From Sipunculus nudus (lineage: Eukaryota; Annelida; Sipuncula; Golfingiida; Sipunculidae), in NCBI GenBank assembly GCA_026874595.1, contig CM049312.1, positions 77,411,429 through 77,475,428 of the forward strand: a DNA stretch of 64,000 bases, in the 5' to 3' direction. Made by a program: the position numbers and the translations under genes. Under the pieces are notes generated by a model. The model did no database searches. It was not told where the DNA came from and saw only the letters and a program-made list of their open reading frames with translations. This document shows, piece by piece, positions 1-12,445 of the stretch. Position 1 is the first letter of the stretch. Each line of letters starts with the position of its first letter.

Positions 1-2029
1 CACATATATATGTAAATATATAATTATTTATTTATTTATAAACCCCCATTTGTTTGCCCCCATTTGTTTGCCAAATTGATGTTGCCAAATATCTTGACAT
101 ACCATGTTTCTGTATATCATGTTTTATTTTTACATTGATTTTGTGCATGTTGACTCATTGCAAAAAAAAAAAACATGGTGTAGTTTAAAATGTGTCATTT
201 GGTGAATTTAATGGCCTCAATGAATAAAAAACAATGGTATGTGGACAGTATGTGCAGTATTGTATAACAGCAGGCTCGAATAATTTCCCATGATTAGCAT
301 TTTCCCTATTTGACAGCATGGATTAACTGTCACCAGTAATTGAGTGTGTGTATATAAATTTATTTATATATATATATATAAATATATGCATATATATATA
401 TATGTTCATATGTATATTGTTTGTAATTTATATATATATATATAATATATTATATATATATATATATATATATGTATAGTTATACTTATAACAGTAATAA
501 CACTGACACATCATTATATTTTCATCTTTTATTAATAATGTGAAATAATCTGATGTATTTTCAGATCCAGAAACTCATTTTCTAAATGTTGGGTGAAGAT
601 TAACAGTGACTGAATTCAGAATTGCTGTTTTGCCCAGACACCATGCATGCAGGCATTGGAAATGAAGACAGTCATCAGGCAACAATATTCACTACAGACT
701 CGTTTCCATCAATTTCTTAGAGTCAGGTATCCATGACACTGTACTTCCAGAGTACTTTTCAGCATATTTTATTATAAACCTGACTGTCCAGGTTGGATGG
801 ACCCAGACACCAAAACTATATTGAAAATCATGCTTTTTTTTCTAAGTCTGACATAATCAGAGCATATCAGATATGTCTCCCTCACAATTTGGTCTTTAAT
901 AACATATCAGGGGTATTAGATATTAGCACTAAGTAAATAGTGCCTCAGATGTAGAAAAGTGAGATAATTTAGAATAATTGCAGAATGATATTTGATTTTT
1001 CACAGTGGCCACTGTCAGGTATACCGCACTAGATAATGGGATAGTTATAGGGCTCTGAAATATTATTTTTTAGTGATAAGGTCCTGTAACTTTGAATTCT
1101 GATAGCGCTTTCATGCCATTATAGTTTGCTTTCATGTAAATAGGGGGCAAAAAAAATTGTGTATCTTCACAAAAACCTGTCTTTACAATGTGGGTGATAA
1201 TACAGCTTGATCGCTGCCACAAAATTGTGCCTGAACTGATGTTCAGAGTCTTTTCAGCTTATTCAAGTACTATATTCTTTATTTCCAGGCTGTTTTTATG
1301 AGAAAAACTTGGTTTTGGGAAGCGGATTCCTGACAGGTAAGAAACATGAACTGTCACTCTATCTTCATACCATAACAAGACTGGATTACAATTCTAGGGC
1401 TAATTTCAATAGGTAAACAACACTTTTTGGTGCCAGATTTGTGTCGGCATTTCACTGGGAGTGGTGCGGATGACTTTTAGGGTGAATGACCGTATATTTG
1501 GGGGGGGGGGGCAGAATGATAAGGGAACAGGGGAACAGGTGGGGGGGGGGGGTAGAAGAAAGGAAATTTTCTACTTTTGGTTCATGACTTGGTATACACA
1601 CACACACATATATATGTAAATATATAATTATTTATTTATTTATAAACCCCCATTTGTTTGCCCCCCATTTGTTTGCCAAATTTGATGTTGCCAAATATCT
1701 TGACATACCATGTTTCTGTATATCATGTTTTATTTTTACATTGATTTTGTGCATGTTGACTCATTGCAAAAAAAAAAACATGGTGTAGTTAAAATGTGTC
1801 ATTTGGTGAATTTAATGGCCTCAATGAATAAAAAACAATGGTATGTGGACAGTATGTGCAGTATTGTATAACAGCAGGCTCGAATAATTTCCCATGATTA
1901 GCATTTTCCCTATTTGACAGCATGGATTAACTGTCACCAGTAATTGAGTGTGTGTATATAAATTTATTTATATATATATATATAAATATATGCATATATA
2001 TATATATGTTCATATGTATATTGTTTGTA

Positions 2030-2087
<58 letters not shown>

Positions 2088-3652
2088 TTATATGTATAGT
2101 TATACTTATAACAGTAATAACACTGACACATCATTATATTTTCATCTTTTATTAATAATGTGAAATAATCTGATGTATTTTCAGATCCAGAAACTCATTT
2201 TCTAAATGTTGGGTGAAGATTAACAGTGACTGAATTCAGAATTGCTGTTTTGCCCAGACACCATGCATGCAGGCATTGGAAATGAAGACAGTCATCAGGC
2301 AACAATATTCACTACAGACTCGTTTCATCAATTTCTTAGAGTCAGGTATCCATGACACTGTACTTCCAGAGTACTTTTCAGCATATTTTATTATAAACCT
2401 GACTGTCCAGGTTGGATGGACCCAGACACCAAAACTATATTGAAAATCATGCTTTTTTTTCTAAGTCTGACATAATCAGAGCATATCAGATATGTCTCCC
2501 TCACAATTTGGTCTTTAATAACATATCAGGGGTATTAGATATTAGCACTAAGTAAATAGTGCCTCAGATGTAGAAAAGTGAGATAAATTTAGAATAATTG
2601 CAGAATGATATTTGATTTTTCACAGTGGCCACTGTCAGGTATACCGCACTAGATAATGGGATAGTTATAGGGCTCTGAAATATTATTTTTTAGTGATAAG
2701 GTCCTGTAACTTTGAATTCTGATAGCGCTTTCATGCCATTATAGTTTGCTTTCATGTAAATAGGGGGCAAAAAAAATTGTGTATCTTCACAAAAACCTGT
2801 CTTTACAATGTGGGTGATAATACAGGCTGATCGCTGCCACAAAATTGTGCCTGAACTGATGTTCAGAGTCTTTTCAGCTTATTCAAGTACTATATTCTTT
2901 ATTTCCAGGCTGTTTTTATGAGAAAAACTTGGTTTTGGGAAGCGGATTCCTGACAGGTAAGAAACATGAACTGTCACTCTATCTTCATACCATAACAAGA
3001 CTGGATTACAATTCTAGGGCTAATTTCAATAGGTAAACAACACTTTTTGGTGCCAGATTTGTGTCGGCATTTCACTGGGAGTGGTGCGGATGACTTTTAG
3101 GGTGAATGACCGTATATTTGGGGGGGGGGGGGGCAGAATGATAAGGGAACAGGGGAACAGGTGGGGGGGGGGGGTAGAAGAAAGGAAATTTTCTACTTTT
3201 GGTTCATGACTTGGTATACACACACACACATATATATGTAAATATATAATTATTTATTTATTTATAAACCCCCATTTGTTTGCCCCCCATTTGTTTGCCA
3301 AATTTGATGTTGCCAAATATCTTGACATACCATGTTTCTGTATATCATGTTTTATTTTTACATTGATTTTGTGCATGTTGACTCATTGCAAAAAAAAAAA
3401 ACATGGTGTAGTTAAAATGTGTCATTTGGTGAATTTAATGGCCTCAATGAATAAAAAACAATGGTATGTGGACAGTATGTGCAGTATTGTATAACAGCAG
3501 GCTCGAATAATTTCCCATGATTAGCATTTTCCCTATTTGACAGCATGGATTAACTGTCACCAGTAATTGAGTGTGTGTATATAAATTTATTTATATATAT
3601 ATATATAAATATATGCATATATATATATATGTTCATATGTATATTGTTTGTA

Positions 3653-3704
<52 letters not shown>

Positions 3705-5271
3705 TTATATGTATAGTTATACTTATAACAGTAATAACACTGACACATCATTATATTTTCATCTTTTATTAATAATGTGAAATAATCTGATGTATTTTCA
3801 GATCCAGAAACTCATTTTCTAAATGTTGGGTGAAGATTAACAGTGACTGAATTCAGAATTGCTGTTTTGCCCAGACACCATGCATGCAGGCATTGGAAAT
3901 GAAGACAGTCATCAGGCAACAATATTCACTACAGACTCGTTTCATCAATTTCTTAGAGTCAGGTATCCATGACACTGTACTTCCAGAGTACTTTTCAGCA
4001 TATTTTATTATAAACCTGACTGTCCAGGTTGGATGGACCCAGACACCAAAACTATATTGAAAATCATGCTTTTTTTTCTAAGTCTGACATAATCAGAGCA
4101 TATCAGATATGTCTCCCTCACAATTTGGTCTTTAATAACATATCAGGGGTATTAGATATTAGCACTAAGTAAATAGTGCCTCAGATGTAGAAAAGTGAGA
4201 TAAATTTAGAATAATTGCAGAATGATATTTGATTTTTCACAGTGGCCACTGTCAGGTATACCGCACTAGATAATGGGATAGTTATAGGGCTCTGAAATAT
4301 TATTTTTTAGTGATAAGGTCCTGTAACTTTGAATTCTGATAGCGCTTTCATGCCATTATAGTTTGCTTTCATGTAAATAGGGGGCAAAAAAAATTGTGTA
4401 TCTTCACAAAAACCTGTCTTTACAATGTGGGTGATAATACAGGCTGATCGCTGCCACAAAATTGTGCCTGAACTGATGTTCAGAGTCTTTTCAGCTTATT
4501 CAAGTACTATATTCTTTATTTCCAGGCTGTTTTTATGAGAAAAACTTGGTTTTGGGAAGCGGATTCCTGACAGGTAAGAAACATGAACTGTCACTCTATC
4601 TTCATACCATAACAAGACTGGATTACAATTCTAGGGCTAATTTCAATAGGTAAACAACACTTTTTGGTGCCAGATTTGTGTCGGCATTTCACTGGGAGTG
4701 GTGCGGATGACTTTTAGGGTGAATGACCGTATATTTGGGGGGGGGGGGGGCAGAATGATAAGGGAACAGGGGAACAGGTGGGGGGGGGGGGGGGGTAGAA
4801 GAAAGGAAATTTTCTACTTTTGGTTCATGACTTGGTATACACACACACACATATATATGTAAATATATAATTATTTATTTATTTATAAACCCCCATTTGT
4901 TTGCCCCCCATTTGTTTGCCAAATTTGATGTTGCCAAATATCTTGACATACCATGTTTCTGTATATCATGTTTTATTTTTACATTGATTTTGTGCATGTT
5001 GACTCATTGCAAAAAAAAAAAACATGGTGTAGTTAAAATGTGTCATTTGGTGAATTTAATGGCCTCAATGAATAAAAAACAATGGTATGTGGACAGTATG
5101 TGCAGTATTGTATAACAGCAGGCTCGAATAATTTCCCATGATTAGCATTTTCCCTATTTGACAGCATGGATTAACTGTCACCAGTAATTGAGTGTGTGTA
5201 TATAAATTTATTTATATATATATATATAAATATATGCATATATATATATGTTCATATGTATATTGTTTGTA

Positions 5272-5335
<64 letters not shown>

Positions 5336-6035
5336 TTATATGTATAGTTATACTTATAACAGTAATAACACTGACACATCATTATATTTTCATCTTTTAT
5401 TAATAATGTGAAATAATCTGATGTATTTTCAGATCCAGAAACTCATTTTCTAAATGTTGGGTGAAGATTAACAGTGACTGAATTCAGAATTGCTGTTTTG
5501 CCCAGACACCATGCATGCAGGCATTGGAAATGAAGACAGTCATCAGGCAACAATATTCACTACAGACTCGTTTCATCAATTTCTTAGAGTCAGGTATCCA
5601 TGACACTGTACTTCCAGAGTACTTTTCAGCATATTTTATTATAAACCTGACTGTCCAGGTTGGATGGACCCAGACACCAAAACTATATTGAAAATCATGC
5701 TTTTTTTTCTAAGTCTGACATAATCAGAGCATATCAGATATGTCTCCCTCACAATTTGGTCTTTAATAACATATCAGGGGTATTAGATATTAGCACTAAG
5801 TAAATAGTGCCTCAGATGTAGAAAAGTGAGATAAATTTAGAATAATTGCAGAATGATATTTGATTTTTCACAGTGGCCACTGTCAGGTATACCGCACTAG
5901 ATAATGGGATAGTTATAGGGCTCTGAAATATTATTTTTTAGTGATAAGGTCCTGTAACTTTGAATTCTGATAGCGCTTTCATGCCATTATAGTTTGCTTT
6001 CATGTAAATAGGGGGCAAAAAAAATTGTGTATCTT
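1..6035. repeat. 1.62 kb tandem repeat array, about 3.7 copies
   Basis: The same landmark (CACATATATATGTAAA) recurs at 1, 1605, 3227 and 4848, so the unit is 1604-1622 bp. The array runs off the left edge of the window. The last copy stops abruptly at 6035, after 'gtgtatctt', where unrelated sequence begins. Copies are nearly identical apart from (TA)n, poly-A and poly-G tract lengths and a few point changes. Each full unit holds a (TA)n microsatellite, two G-runs and a 48 bp exon-like segment (see separate entry). Such high identity suggests recent amplification or an assembly expansion. No long reading frame is present; short frames through the TA tracts are not genes. Confidence 0.95.
2909..2956 (+). 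other. Exon-like segment repeated inside the 1.62 kb unit
   Basis: A 48 bp segment is preceded by a pyrimidine-rich tract ending in 'atttccag' and followed by 'gtaagaa', so both splice-site contexts are good. The same segment lies at 1289-1336 and 4526-4573. One frame is open and would encode CFYEKNLVLGSGFLT plus split end codons. The length is a multiple of three, so repeated inclusion would keep frame. I do not recognise the peptide and no flanking exon is convincing, so this may be chance. Confidence 0.25.
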
Positions 6036-6438
6036 AAGGTCACGTGGTCCTATTTGTTTACATGACCTGGGGTCACCAAGCCCTGAACCTGAAGGAGAGT
6101 AGTAAATGGTCTGGCTTTCTCTGGTTGGCTCTAGCCATCATGTGCTGGAGCATCAAAAACACCCCATTGTTTGATTTTTAAGTATGTTAAGCATAATTTC
6201 CAATAAAATTGACAGTATTGGTCATTTTTTTTAAAATCTATGGCCAATCAAAGAGATGTTGTCCAAATGCTTGTTTGGGACTGCTTGGTGGGGTATTTTG
6301 GGCTTCACTGCATTCGGGCCAGGATGGTTAAAAAATGAGATACACAAGCCCCCTTTTTCTTGGTCTTGTTTGACTGGAGAAACAACAAATTCTCAGGTAA
6401 AAAAAAGTTTAATATCAGAATTTATTTTGAAAATTATT
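6036..6438. other. Unassigned spacer
   Basis: Unique-looking sequence between the tandem array and the transposase remnant. A 92-codon open stretch at 6256-6534 shows no recognisable domain and overlaps the remnant on the other strand. I see no supported gene here. Confidence 0.5.
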
Positions 6439-7053
6439 TTAAAGAGGCCCAAACCTCAGGTGTTTTATAGATGTTATATAGGGAAAATAAATACAGCCAC
6501 GTGTCCTCAAGTGAAGCGGGTCGGCCTTCGGTAGGCTCTCTAACCACGATAGAACACCTTCGACATGAACAAATGCCTCTGAAGCTGTGGGTGGGGGCTT
6601 CACGGGGGCTGATGTGTCTTCCTCATTATCAGATGTCTCGGGAGCAGCTTCTTGAGTGACTGACTGCACAATCTCCTCGTCTGTCAGCATTGCAGCAGTT
6701 GGTAGATCACCATCACAGTGGAGCCAGTCAGCAACTATCAGTTCACTGTTGTCCGAGTCCACCGCCTTGGCAACTGAGCTGACCTGAATGTCTGTCGGTG
6801 ATTCCACCTCATCCGCATCAGCTGGGGGCTGAGCACCAGCAGGAGATTTAAGCTCCAGAAAAAGGGAATTCTTCCAGCACTTGTGGATTGTAGACTGTCT
6901 CAGGTCATTCCAGGCATCACCTAACAGGTTGATGGCATCACGCAAGTTGAAACCGCGCATCCGTTCTATGATGGACAAGCTGTTGTAGACGCAGTCTGCA
7001 AGCAAGGATGACAGCACAGGCGCTTGAATCCCTATTTGTAATAAAGTCTTCAT
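6439..7053 (-). pseudogene. pogo/Tigger-type DDE transposase, C-terminal remnant
   Basis: The 204-residue minus-strand frame contains FNLRDAINLLGDAWNDL followed by STIHKCWKNSLF. This matches the conserved region after the DDE domain in pogo/Tigger and jerky-like transposases, where a helix 'DAI..iaqAW..v...TI.kCWkk' is usual. An acidic, Pro/Ala-rich tail with LTDEEIVQSV follows, also typical. The catalytic DDE core and DNA-binding domain are missing: the frame meets a stop just upstream of the first Met, next to a hairpin and a repeat boundary. It is therefore a truncated transposon relic rather than a host gene, although the 200-codon open frame suggests it is not very old. A domesticated fragment is a less likely alternative. 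Confidence 0.7.
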
Positions 7054-7097
7054 ATCCCCAGTGTTCTTAAAAATACTACGAAAGAATCAGTTAAAAA

Positions 7098-7182
7098 AAA
7101 CAATAAAAAAAAAACGGTCATACCATACTATCTATTATATTGTAATAGATAGTATGGTATGACCGTTTTTTTTTTATTGTTT
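7098..7182. repeat. Perfect 40 bp inverted repeat (hairpin)
   Basis: Arms 7098-7137 and 7143-7182 are exact reverse complements, separated by the 5 bp loop TATTG. The arms include poly-A/poly-T tracts and the core CGGTCATACCATACTATC. It sits between the transposase remnant and the start of the 7183 repeat. It could be fused transposon ends or a foldback formed at a break. Confidence 0.9.
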
Positions 7183-8935
7183 GATGAAATATTACCAACC
7201 TGTCTTAAGGGGCAAACACAAGTTGGAATTTTATCAAAGGAGTGTCACACATTTGGTTCGAATGAAAGAGGTTAGACCGTGTTTCTAGATGATAACTCCA
7301 GTTTGCATTGACATATTGGTATCAAACTTGACTTAAATATGGCCAACCAATGATGTAAGAGCCCTTTTGGTTTTGACTGAGCGATCACTCTCTGTCCGTC
7401 GTCAGTCTGTCTGTCTATCCGTCCGTCCGTCTGTCTGTCCGTCCGTTACGGGGCACAAATCGTAACCACTGGACATACAATCTTCTTACTTGCGTCCATA
7501 AGGGTCTTTATGTAAAATCTCCTTGGAAACCTGAAATGAAGTTCCCGTTACTCATATCCTCCGAACTATGGGTCTCAGAAGTACCCCCAGAATCATAAAA
7601 AAATTTGATCCAAATGTTCGAGTATCTTAACAACTAATGCAAGCATTGGTCAACATGATTCTTTGCATGCTTATTTATAATGGAGTGTTTCATTAATTTC
7701 TGCAGACTGGTGGGGCCACCTGGATTGTTTTAAAATTTTACGCATTTTTTTTCTATTTTTGAGACCTCTCAAGATGTGGTCGTCTGTTAACAAGGCACAA
7801 ATCGTAATCACTGGACCTAGAAGCTTCTATGTTGACTAAGTTGACATCCTGGGAGGTCCATGAAAAGTCTCCTAACAAATTTGAAATTAGATCTCTGTTA
7901 CCTTTAGCCTCCGAGTTATGGGGCTTATAAATACCCCCAAGAATAATTGTAAATTTGATACCAAAGCAGAGCACAAATAATAACCATTGGATCTAGAATC
8001 ATCTTCTAATTTGACATCGTGAGAGTTATCTTCAGAAATATGAAATTAAGTCTCTGTTACCTGTATCCTTCGAGCTAACTTGCCCGAAAGTACCCCCCTT
8101 AGAATAAATAAATTGATACAAAAATTCAGGTATCTGAACAACTTATGCATTGATCACCATGAATCATTGTATGCATATTGATCATGGCGTGGTGCCACCT
8201 GGATGTTTCTGTAGAATGTTTAGCATTTTTTCTATATTTTTGAAACCTTTAAAGATGTGGATGTCTGTTAACAGGGCACAAATCATAACCACGGTACATG
8301 GAATCTTCGACCTGGAAAACCAGGGAGGTTCATGAAAAGTTTTCTTGGAGACCTGAAATTAGGTATTTGTTACCCATATCATCCGACCTATGGAGCTCAG
8401 CAATACCCCTAGAATAAGTAAAAGTTTGATACAAAAGCTCCAGTATATGAACAACTCATGCATCAGCCACCATGATATTTTGTATGCATATTGATAATGG
8501 AGTGTTTCATCATTTCCTGCAAACTTGTAGCACCACATGGAGTTTACTTTTAATTTTTAAGCATTTTTTTCTATACTTTTGAAACCTTTACAGATGCAGT
8601 CATCAGTAAACAGGGCACAAATCAAAACCACTGTACCTAGAATCTTCTAACTTGACATCCATGGAGGTCCATGAAAAGTCTCTTTGGAAACCTGAAATTA
8701 GGTCTCTGTTACCAATATTCTCTAAGCTTTGAGGCTTATAAGCACCCCACAGAATAATTGAAAATTTGATACCAAAGCAAGGCATAAATCATAACCATTG
8801 GACCTAGAATCTCCATACTTGATATCATGAGTTTTATACAAAAGTTCTCCTCAGAAACCTGAAATTTGGTCACTGTGACCTATATTCTCTGCGTTATTGG
8901 CCTTGTTTGAGCACCCCTGAAAATGCAAAATACAC
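7183..8935 (+). repeat. Interspersed repeat family R1, copy 1
   Basis: Starts GATGAAATATTACCAACCTG and contains a CCGT/CTGT-rich run at 7395-7446. Several internal units of roughly 310 bp follow, each with 'cacaaatcgtaaccactgg', then 'aggtccatgaaaagtctcc', 'ctctgttacc', 'gagttatggggct' and 'gcatttttt...tatttttgagacc'. The same family occurs at 14396-15690, 57020-58165 (reversed) and 59145-61010. It has no coding potential I can recognise and is probably a non-autonomous mobile element with an internal tandem structure. Confidence 0.85.
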
Positions 8936-9052
8936 ACAAAGTGTCAGATTCTTCAGAAAAACGGCTTGAACGGTAAAATCTAAATATACAGTAAATACAG
9001 TGACACTCACAACCACTCATCTTCCTAATGTTGTCCTTTGTTCCTTAGGCCT

Positions 9053-9754
9053 CAGGGTTGGGGACAGGTACAAGTGAAAGTACCAAGGTACAGGTACAGG
9101 TACATGTGAATGGGCCAGGTACAGGTACAGGTACAGGTACTTGATTTTCACAGAGTACCTGGGTACAGGTACAGGTACTTTAGAAAGTACCTAGGTACAG
9201 GTACAGGTACAGGAACATTAATTTTAGGATCAATTCAAAGACATTTTACGGATAATAATAGCGGTATAAATTCACATATATGCAAGTTAACATGCCCTTT
9301 TCTATCAAACAATATTGAAGTCATTTGCTAAAGCATATTTTATTCACACTTATTATCTGTTTGGTACCATACATTCACAAACATGATATTCAAGTCTACT
9401 GAAAGTCCAAATGATTTGCTCAGTTAGTGGTTACAGCTGATTTCACACATGTGATTGTTCTGGAGGTGTGATAACAATTCAGCTCATGAGCGCTTTATCA
9501 CACTGATGGCTTGCTTGTTATTTTACACTACAGGTAACCAAACTTAATACTTAAAGAGACAAAAAACTAAAAAAAAAAAATGAAAAATATGAAAATGTAC
9601 CTGGAGTACCTTGTACCAGGTACAGGTACTTTAGGTACAGGTACAGGTACAGGTACAAGGTACTTCCTACTCATGACTGGCAGGTACAGGTACAGGTACT
9701 CTGAAATGTGTACCTAGGTACAGGTACAGGTACAAGTACCTGGCCCTAAACCTG
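9053..9754. mobile_element. hAT-like non-autonomous DNA transposon with GGTACA-rich ends
   Basis: Flanked by an exact 8 bp direct repeat TTAGGCCT (9045-9052 and 9755-9762), the target duplication size of hAT transposons. The ends are imperfect inverted repeats: CAGGGTTGGGGACAGGTAC on the left and, reversed, CAGGTTTAGGGCCAGGTAC on the right (16 of 19 match). Both subterminal zones carry many GGTACA repeats (9066-9211 and 9600-9740), a possible multi-copy transposase-binding array. The roughly 380 bp core has no transposase, so movement would need a transposase supplied in trans. Confidence 0.85.
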
Positions 9755-9762
9755 TTAGGCCT

Positions 9763-12100
9763 ATCATGTGTTTTATTTGTCCATATAATGGTTTGAAGGT
9801 AAGGTCATTTAAATTTCGAAAGCCATAGTTAACATTAATAGCAGAATTTGTTACTGGTATAGTCCGTTTCGGATCCATCTTTATTATTTCTTTACTTGTC
9901 CATGATTTCCATTTGGCATATATATACTGGCAGACACCCTGCACATTTCACTGTGAGATTCTACCACCTTGTTAAATTTATAGTACCATCCGTTTTGATG
10001 ACTATCTTTCAACTGACCGCTATGCAAGAGAATTTTTCACGTATTGTCATTATCCTAATAAGCTTAATGGTATGGTTTTCCTCTTTCTACATATCGTAAT
10101 TTCAATTACCCTATGAGTAAGTATAGGGGAGGTAAGTAAGCAATAGATTGGACCTGCGTGTTCGTTTTCGTTTGAATCTTCTTAAATCATATTTAGTGCA
10201 ATTATAAACCTGAGATGACTTATCAATACTTAAGGTCGTTTCCCCGTCGACCTCTCGTCCGTTGATTCTCAGAGCACGTTTTGAAAACGCTAGATCAACG
10301 AATCCGAAATTTACATTCAGATAGATGTTCTAAAGATCTCCTTTCAAGCCCAAAGGTAAGTCACTGTGACCTCGTTCCTTTAAGAAATTAATCACAGTTT
10401 GTATTTACCACTATTGCCGAAATTGCAGATGATATGAAAAAAAAAGAACTTTTTTTCTCTATATTAACATTTATTAAATAAATATTGATTTTGAAAAAAT
10501 AAAGTGCAAAATCTTAAATAAAAAGCATAAGAGTAATGGTCAAATCAATGAAATTAATGAAAATCAACACCTTGAGTTTCTCAAAAGTTTTTCAGGTAAA
10601 CCCTTTGTAAATCATTCACTTCTGTTTAAAATTTTAGTTATTATAACCAACTTATTATGTTAATGTAATTTATAATTTCTTGCAAAAAATATTATAATAA
10701 TAGAATTCAGGTTGAATAAATGAATTATTTGCATGCTTAAGATACATTAGTAAATATATTAATTGACAGTGATAATAACTCTGTAGCCATGTATCTGCAC
10801 TGAAAAATGTTTACTTTTTAAATGTTTCAATTTATGGCTTTGACTGTTGTTTCACATTGAGATCAGTTACTAATATTATAAAGTTAATATTAAAATATCA
10901 CGGGTGTATATTTTTTTTCAAGTTCAATGATCAATTTGAGACTGACTGGTAACATTCATGGCTCTGTATTTTACTCACATATTACTTTTACATAGCTGAA
11001 AAACTGAGACTTTTACAAATATGTCATCATCAGAAACTCCTGCATATGTGATTAGGTTCATCGAAGTGTATAGTATTAGATTAGCATTCATATATTAAAT
11101 TTTTAATTATCTTTAAAAAGCAAGGTACTTTCCTCCTAGCCTTTCAAATGCTAATATATATAAAAAACATAAGAATAAGTAAATTTGCGTTTGCTAAAAT
11201 TTTACAAAATTCAGCTTAGCGCCATGACCCATGGGTCTCTTGTTTAGGAATTCGTGTAACGTTTTCCTTCTTCAATATTCTTGGAGTAGTTCCTGATACA
11301 GCAACTATGTTAAATAATATTGTTAGGGATGTTGTTCTGCTTCTTGAATTCCAAGAATCTGTTCACCTCCGGCCCTGGTGCATTATTTGTGTAGTTTTCC
11401 CAGGATATCAATCACTATATGTTCTGTTATTTGAATACTCTCTATTCCAGGTATGGGAACTGGTGTTTTCATTTTATAAGGTTTCTTGCGTGGTTTTTAG
11501 AAGCTTGTATAAAATATTGCAATGAATATGATTAAATGAATTATTTTGAAATTGGGAGACCTTTTTTATTTTATATGGATTTACATATTTTGTAAAATTA
11601 TGAAATGGTTGTCATTTTTGATGAAATATAACATTGAGAAATTCTTGGATCATAATTAAGAAATACTGAATAAATTATTTAATTATATATTATTTAAATG
11701 TTGATTTTTCTGCATTTGCGCATGCAAGCTGCATCAAATTCAAGGCACATTCCTTTTATTATAAAAATGATAAAGATTCCTGAATTATTTAATTTATACA
11801 CACGTCCAATGGATTATAAATTGGTAGATATTTTCCGTGAATTATAAAGCGAATGAGCTATACTTTGAATTATAAAGTGAGAGGCCAGATCCGCTCTAGA
11901 ATTTCAGACAGGGCCGTGTTTCATCACTTTCATGTTAAATTATTGCAAGGGAAATGACGTGATTCAGTGTTAAAAATCCGGGTTCAATAGACCATTAAAC
12001 TTGTATTATTCTTAATAAGGTTACGACCGTTGCCAATAAAAACAATTTCACGTAATATACATTGTTTGATGGATTCCAGGGTTAAACATTGAACGAGTGG
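9763..12100. other. AT-rich intergenic sequence
   Basis: No gene is supported. Open stretches at 9896-10099 and 11307-11525 lack domains, splice context or coding bias. Around 11215-11250 the sequence 'ccatgacccatgggtctcttgttt' resembles a repeat end common in bivalve genomes, as recalled from general knowledge. Confidence 0.5.
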
Positions 12101-12108
12101 GCATTTTT

Positions 12109-12190
12109 TGCTCAGCTGACTCTAAGTCATCAGCAATAGCGATGGCCCCCAGTCCGTCGTCCGTCTATCCGTCAATAAATCCGTCAATAA
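12109..12190 (+). repeat. Terminal fragment of the R1 repeat family
   Basis: Contains 'gctcagctgactctaagtcat', 'agcgatggcc' and a GTCCGTCGTCCGTCTATCCGTC run. This matches the CAGCTGA / 'agcgatcactc' / CCGT boundary seen at 59150-59215. Confidence 0.6.
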
Positions 12191-12334
12191 ATGTTTTGTT
12201 TACATTAGATGAAGACAGCGGTGTACGCCCAACTGGCTAATTATCTACACTTCACTAGGGCTGAGCTAGGCTTCCCCTCTACGACGTGAGTTTACCTCCC
12301 ACTTCCCGCTTTTTCAATTTTTTAGATTAATTTA

Positions 12335-12445
12335 GGGGCAGGTAACCGCCTCCATTTTTAACGCTGACTTATCTAATTCTTAAACTAACTGTACATCTTC
12401 CATTTCGGTTTGGAACAACTTGACAGGGCGGTAGCACTCGCCACC
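12335..12445 (+). repeat. Short interspersed repeat shared with 53985-54095
   Basis: Both copies carry 'ggtaaccgcctccattttt', an intermediate 'tctaat/tgtaat' section, 'catttcggttt..gaac' and 'acttgacagg.c.gtagca'. Family unknown; possibly a SINE body. Confidence 0.5.

Noticed and set aside
1948-2163. Open frames rich in Tyr/Ile in the tandem array
   Set aside because: They are translations of (TA)n microsatellites.
2185-2344. 160 bp exon candidate between 'ttttcag' and 'gtatcc' in the 1.62 kb unit
   Set aside because: All three frames contain stops, so it cannot be an internal coding exon.
3026-3229. 67-codon minus-strand frame in the array
   Set aside because: Proline runs come from G-homopolymers; the frame changes with run length between copies.
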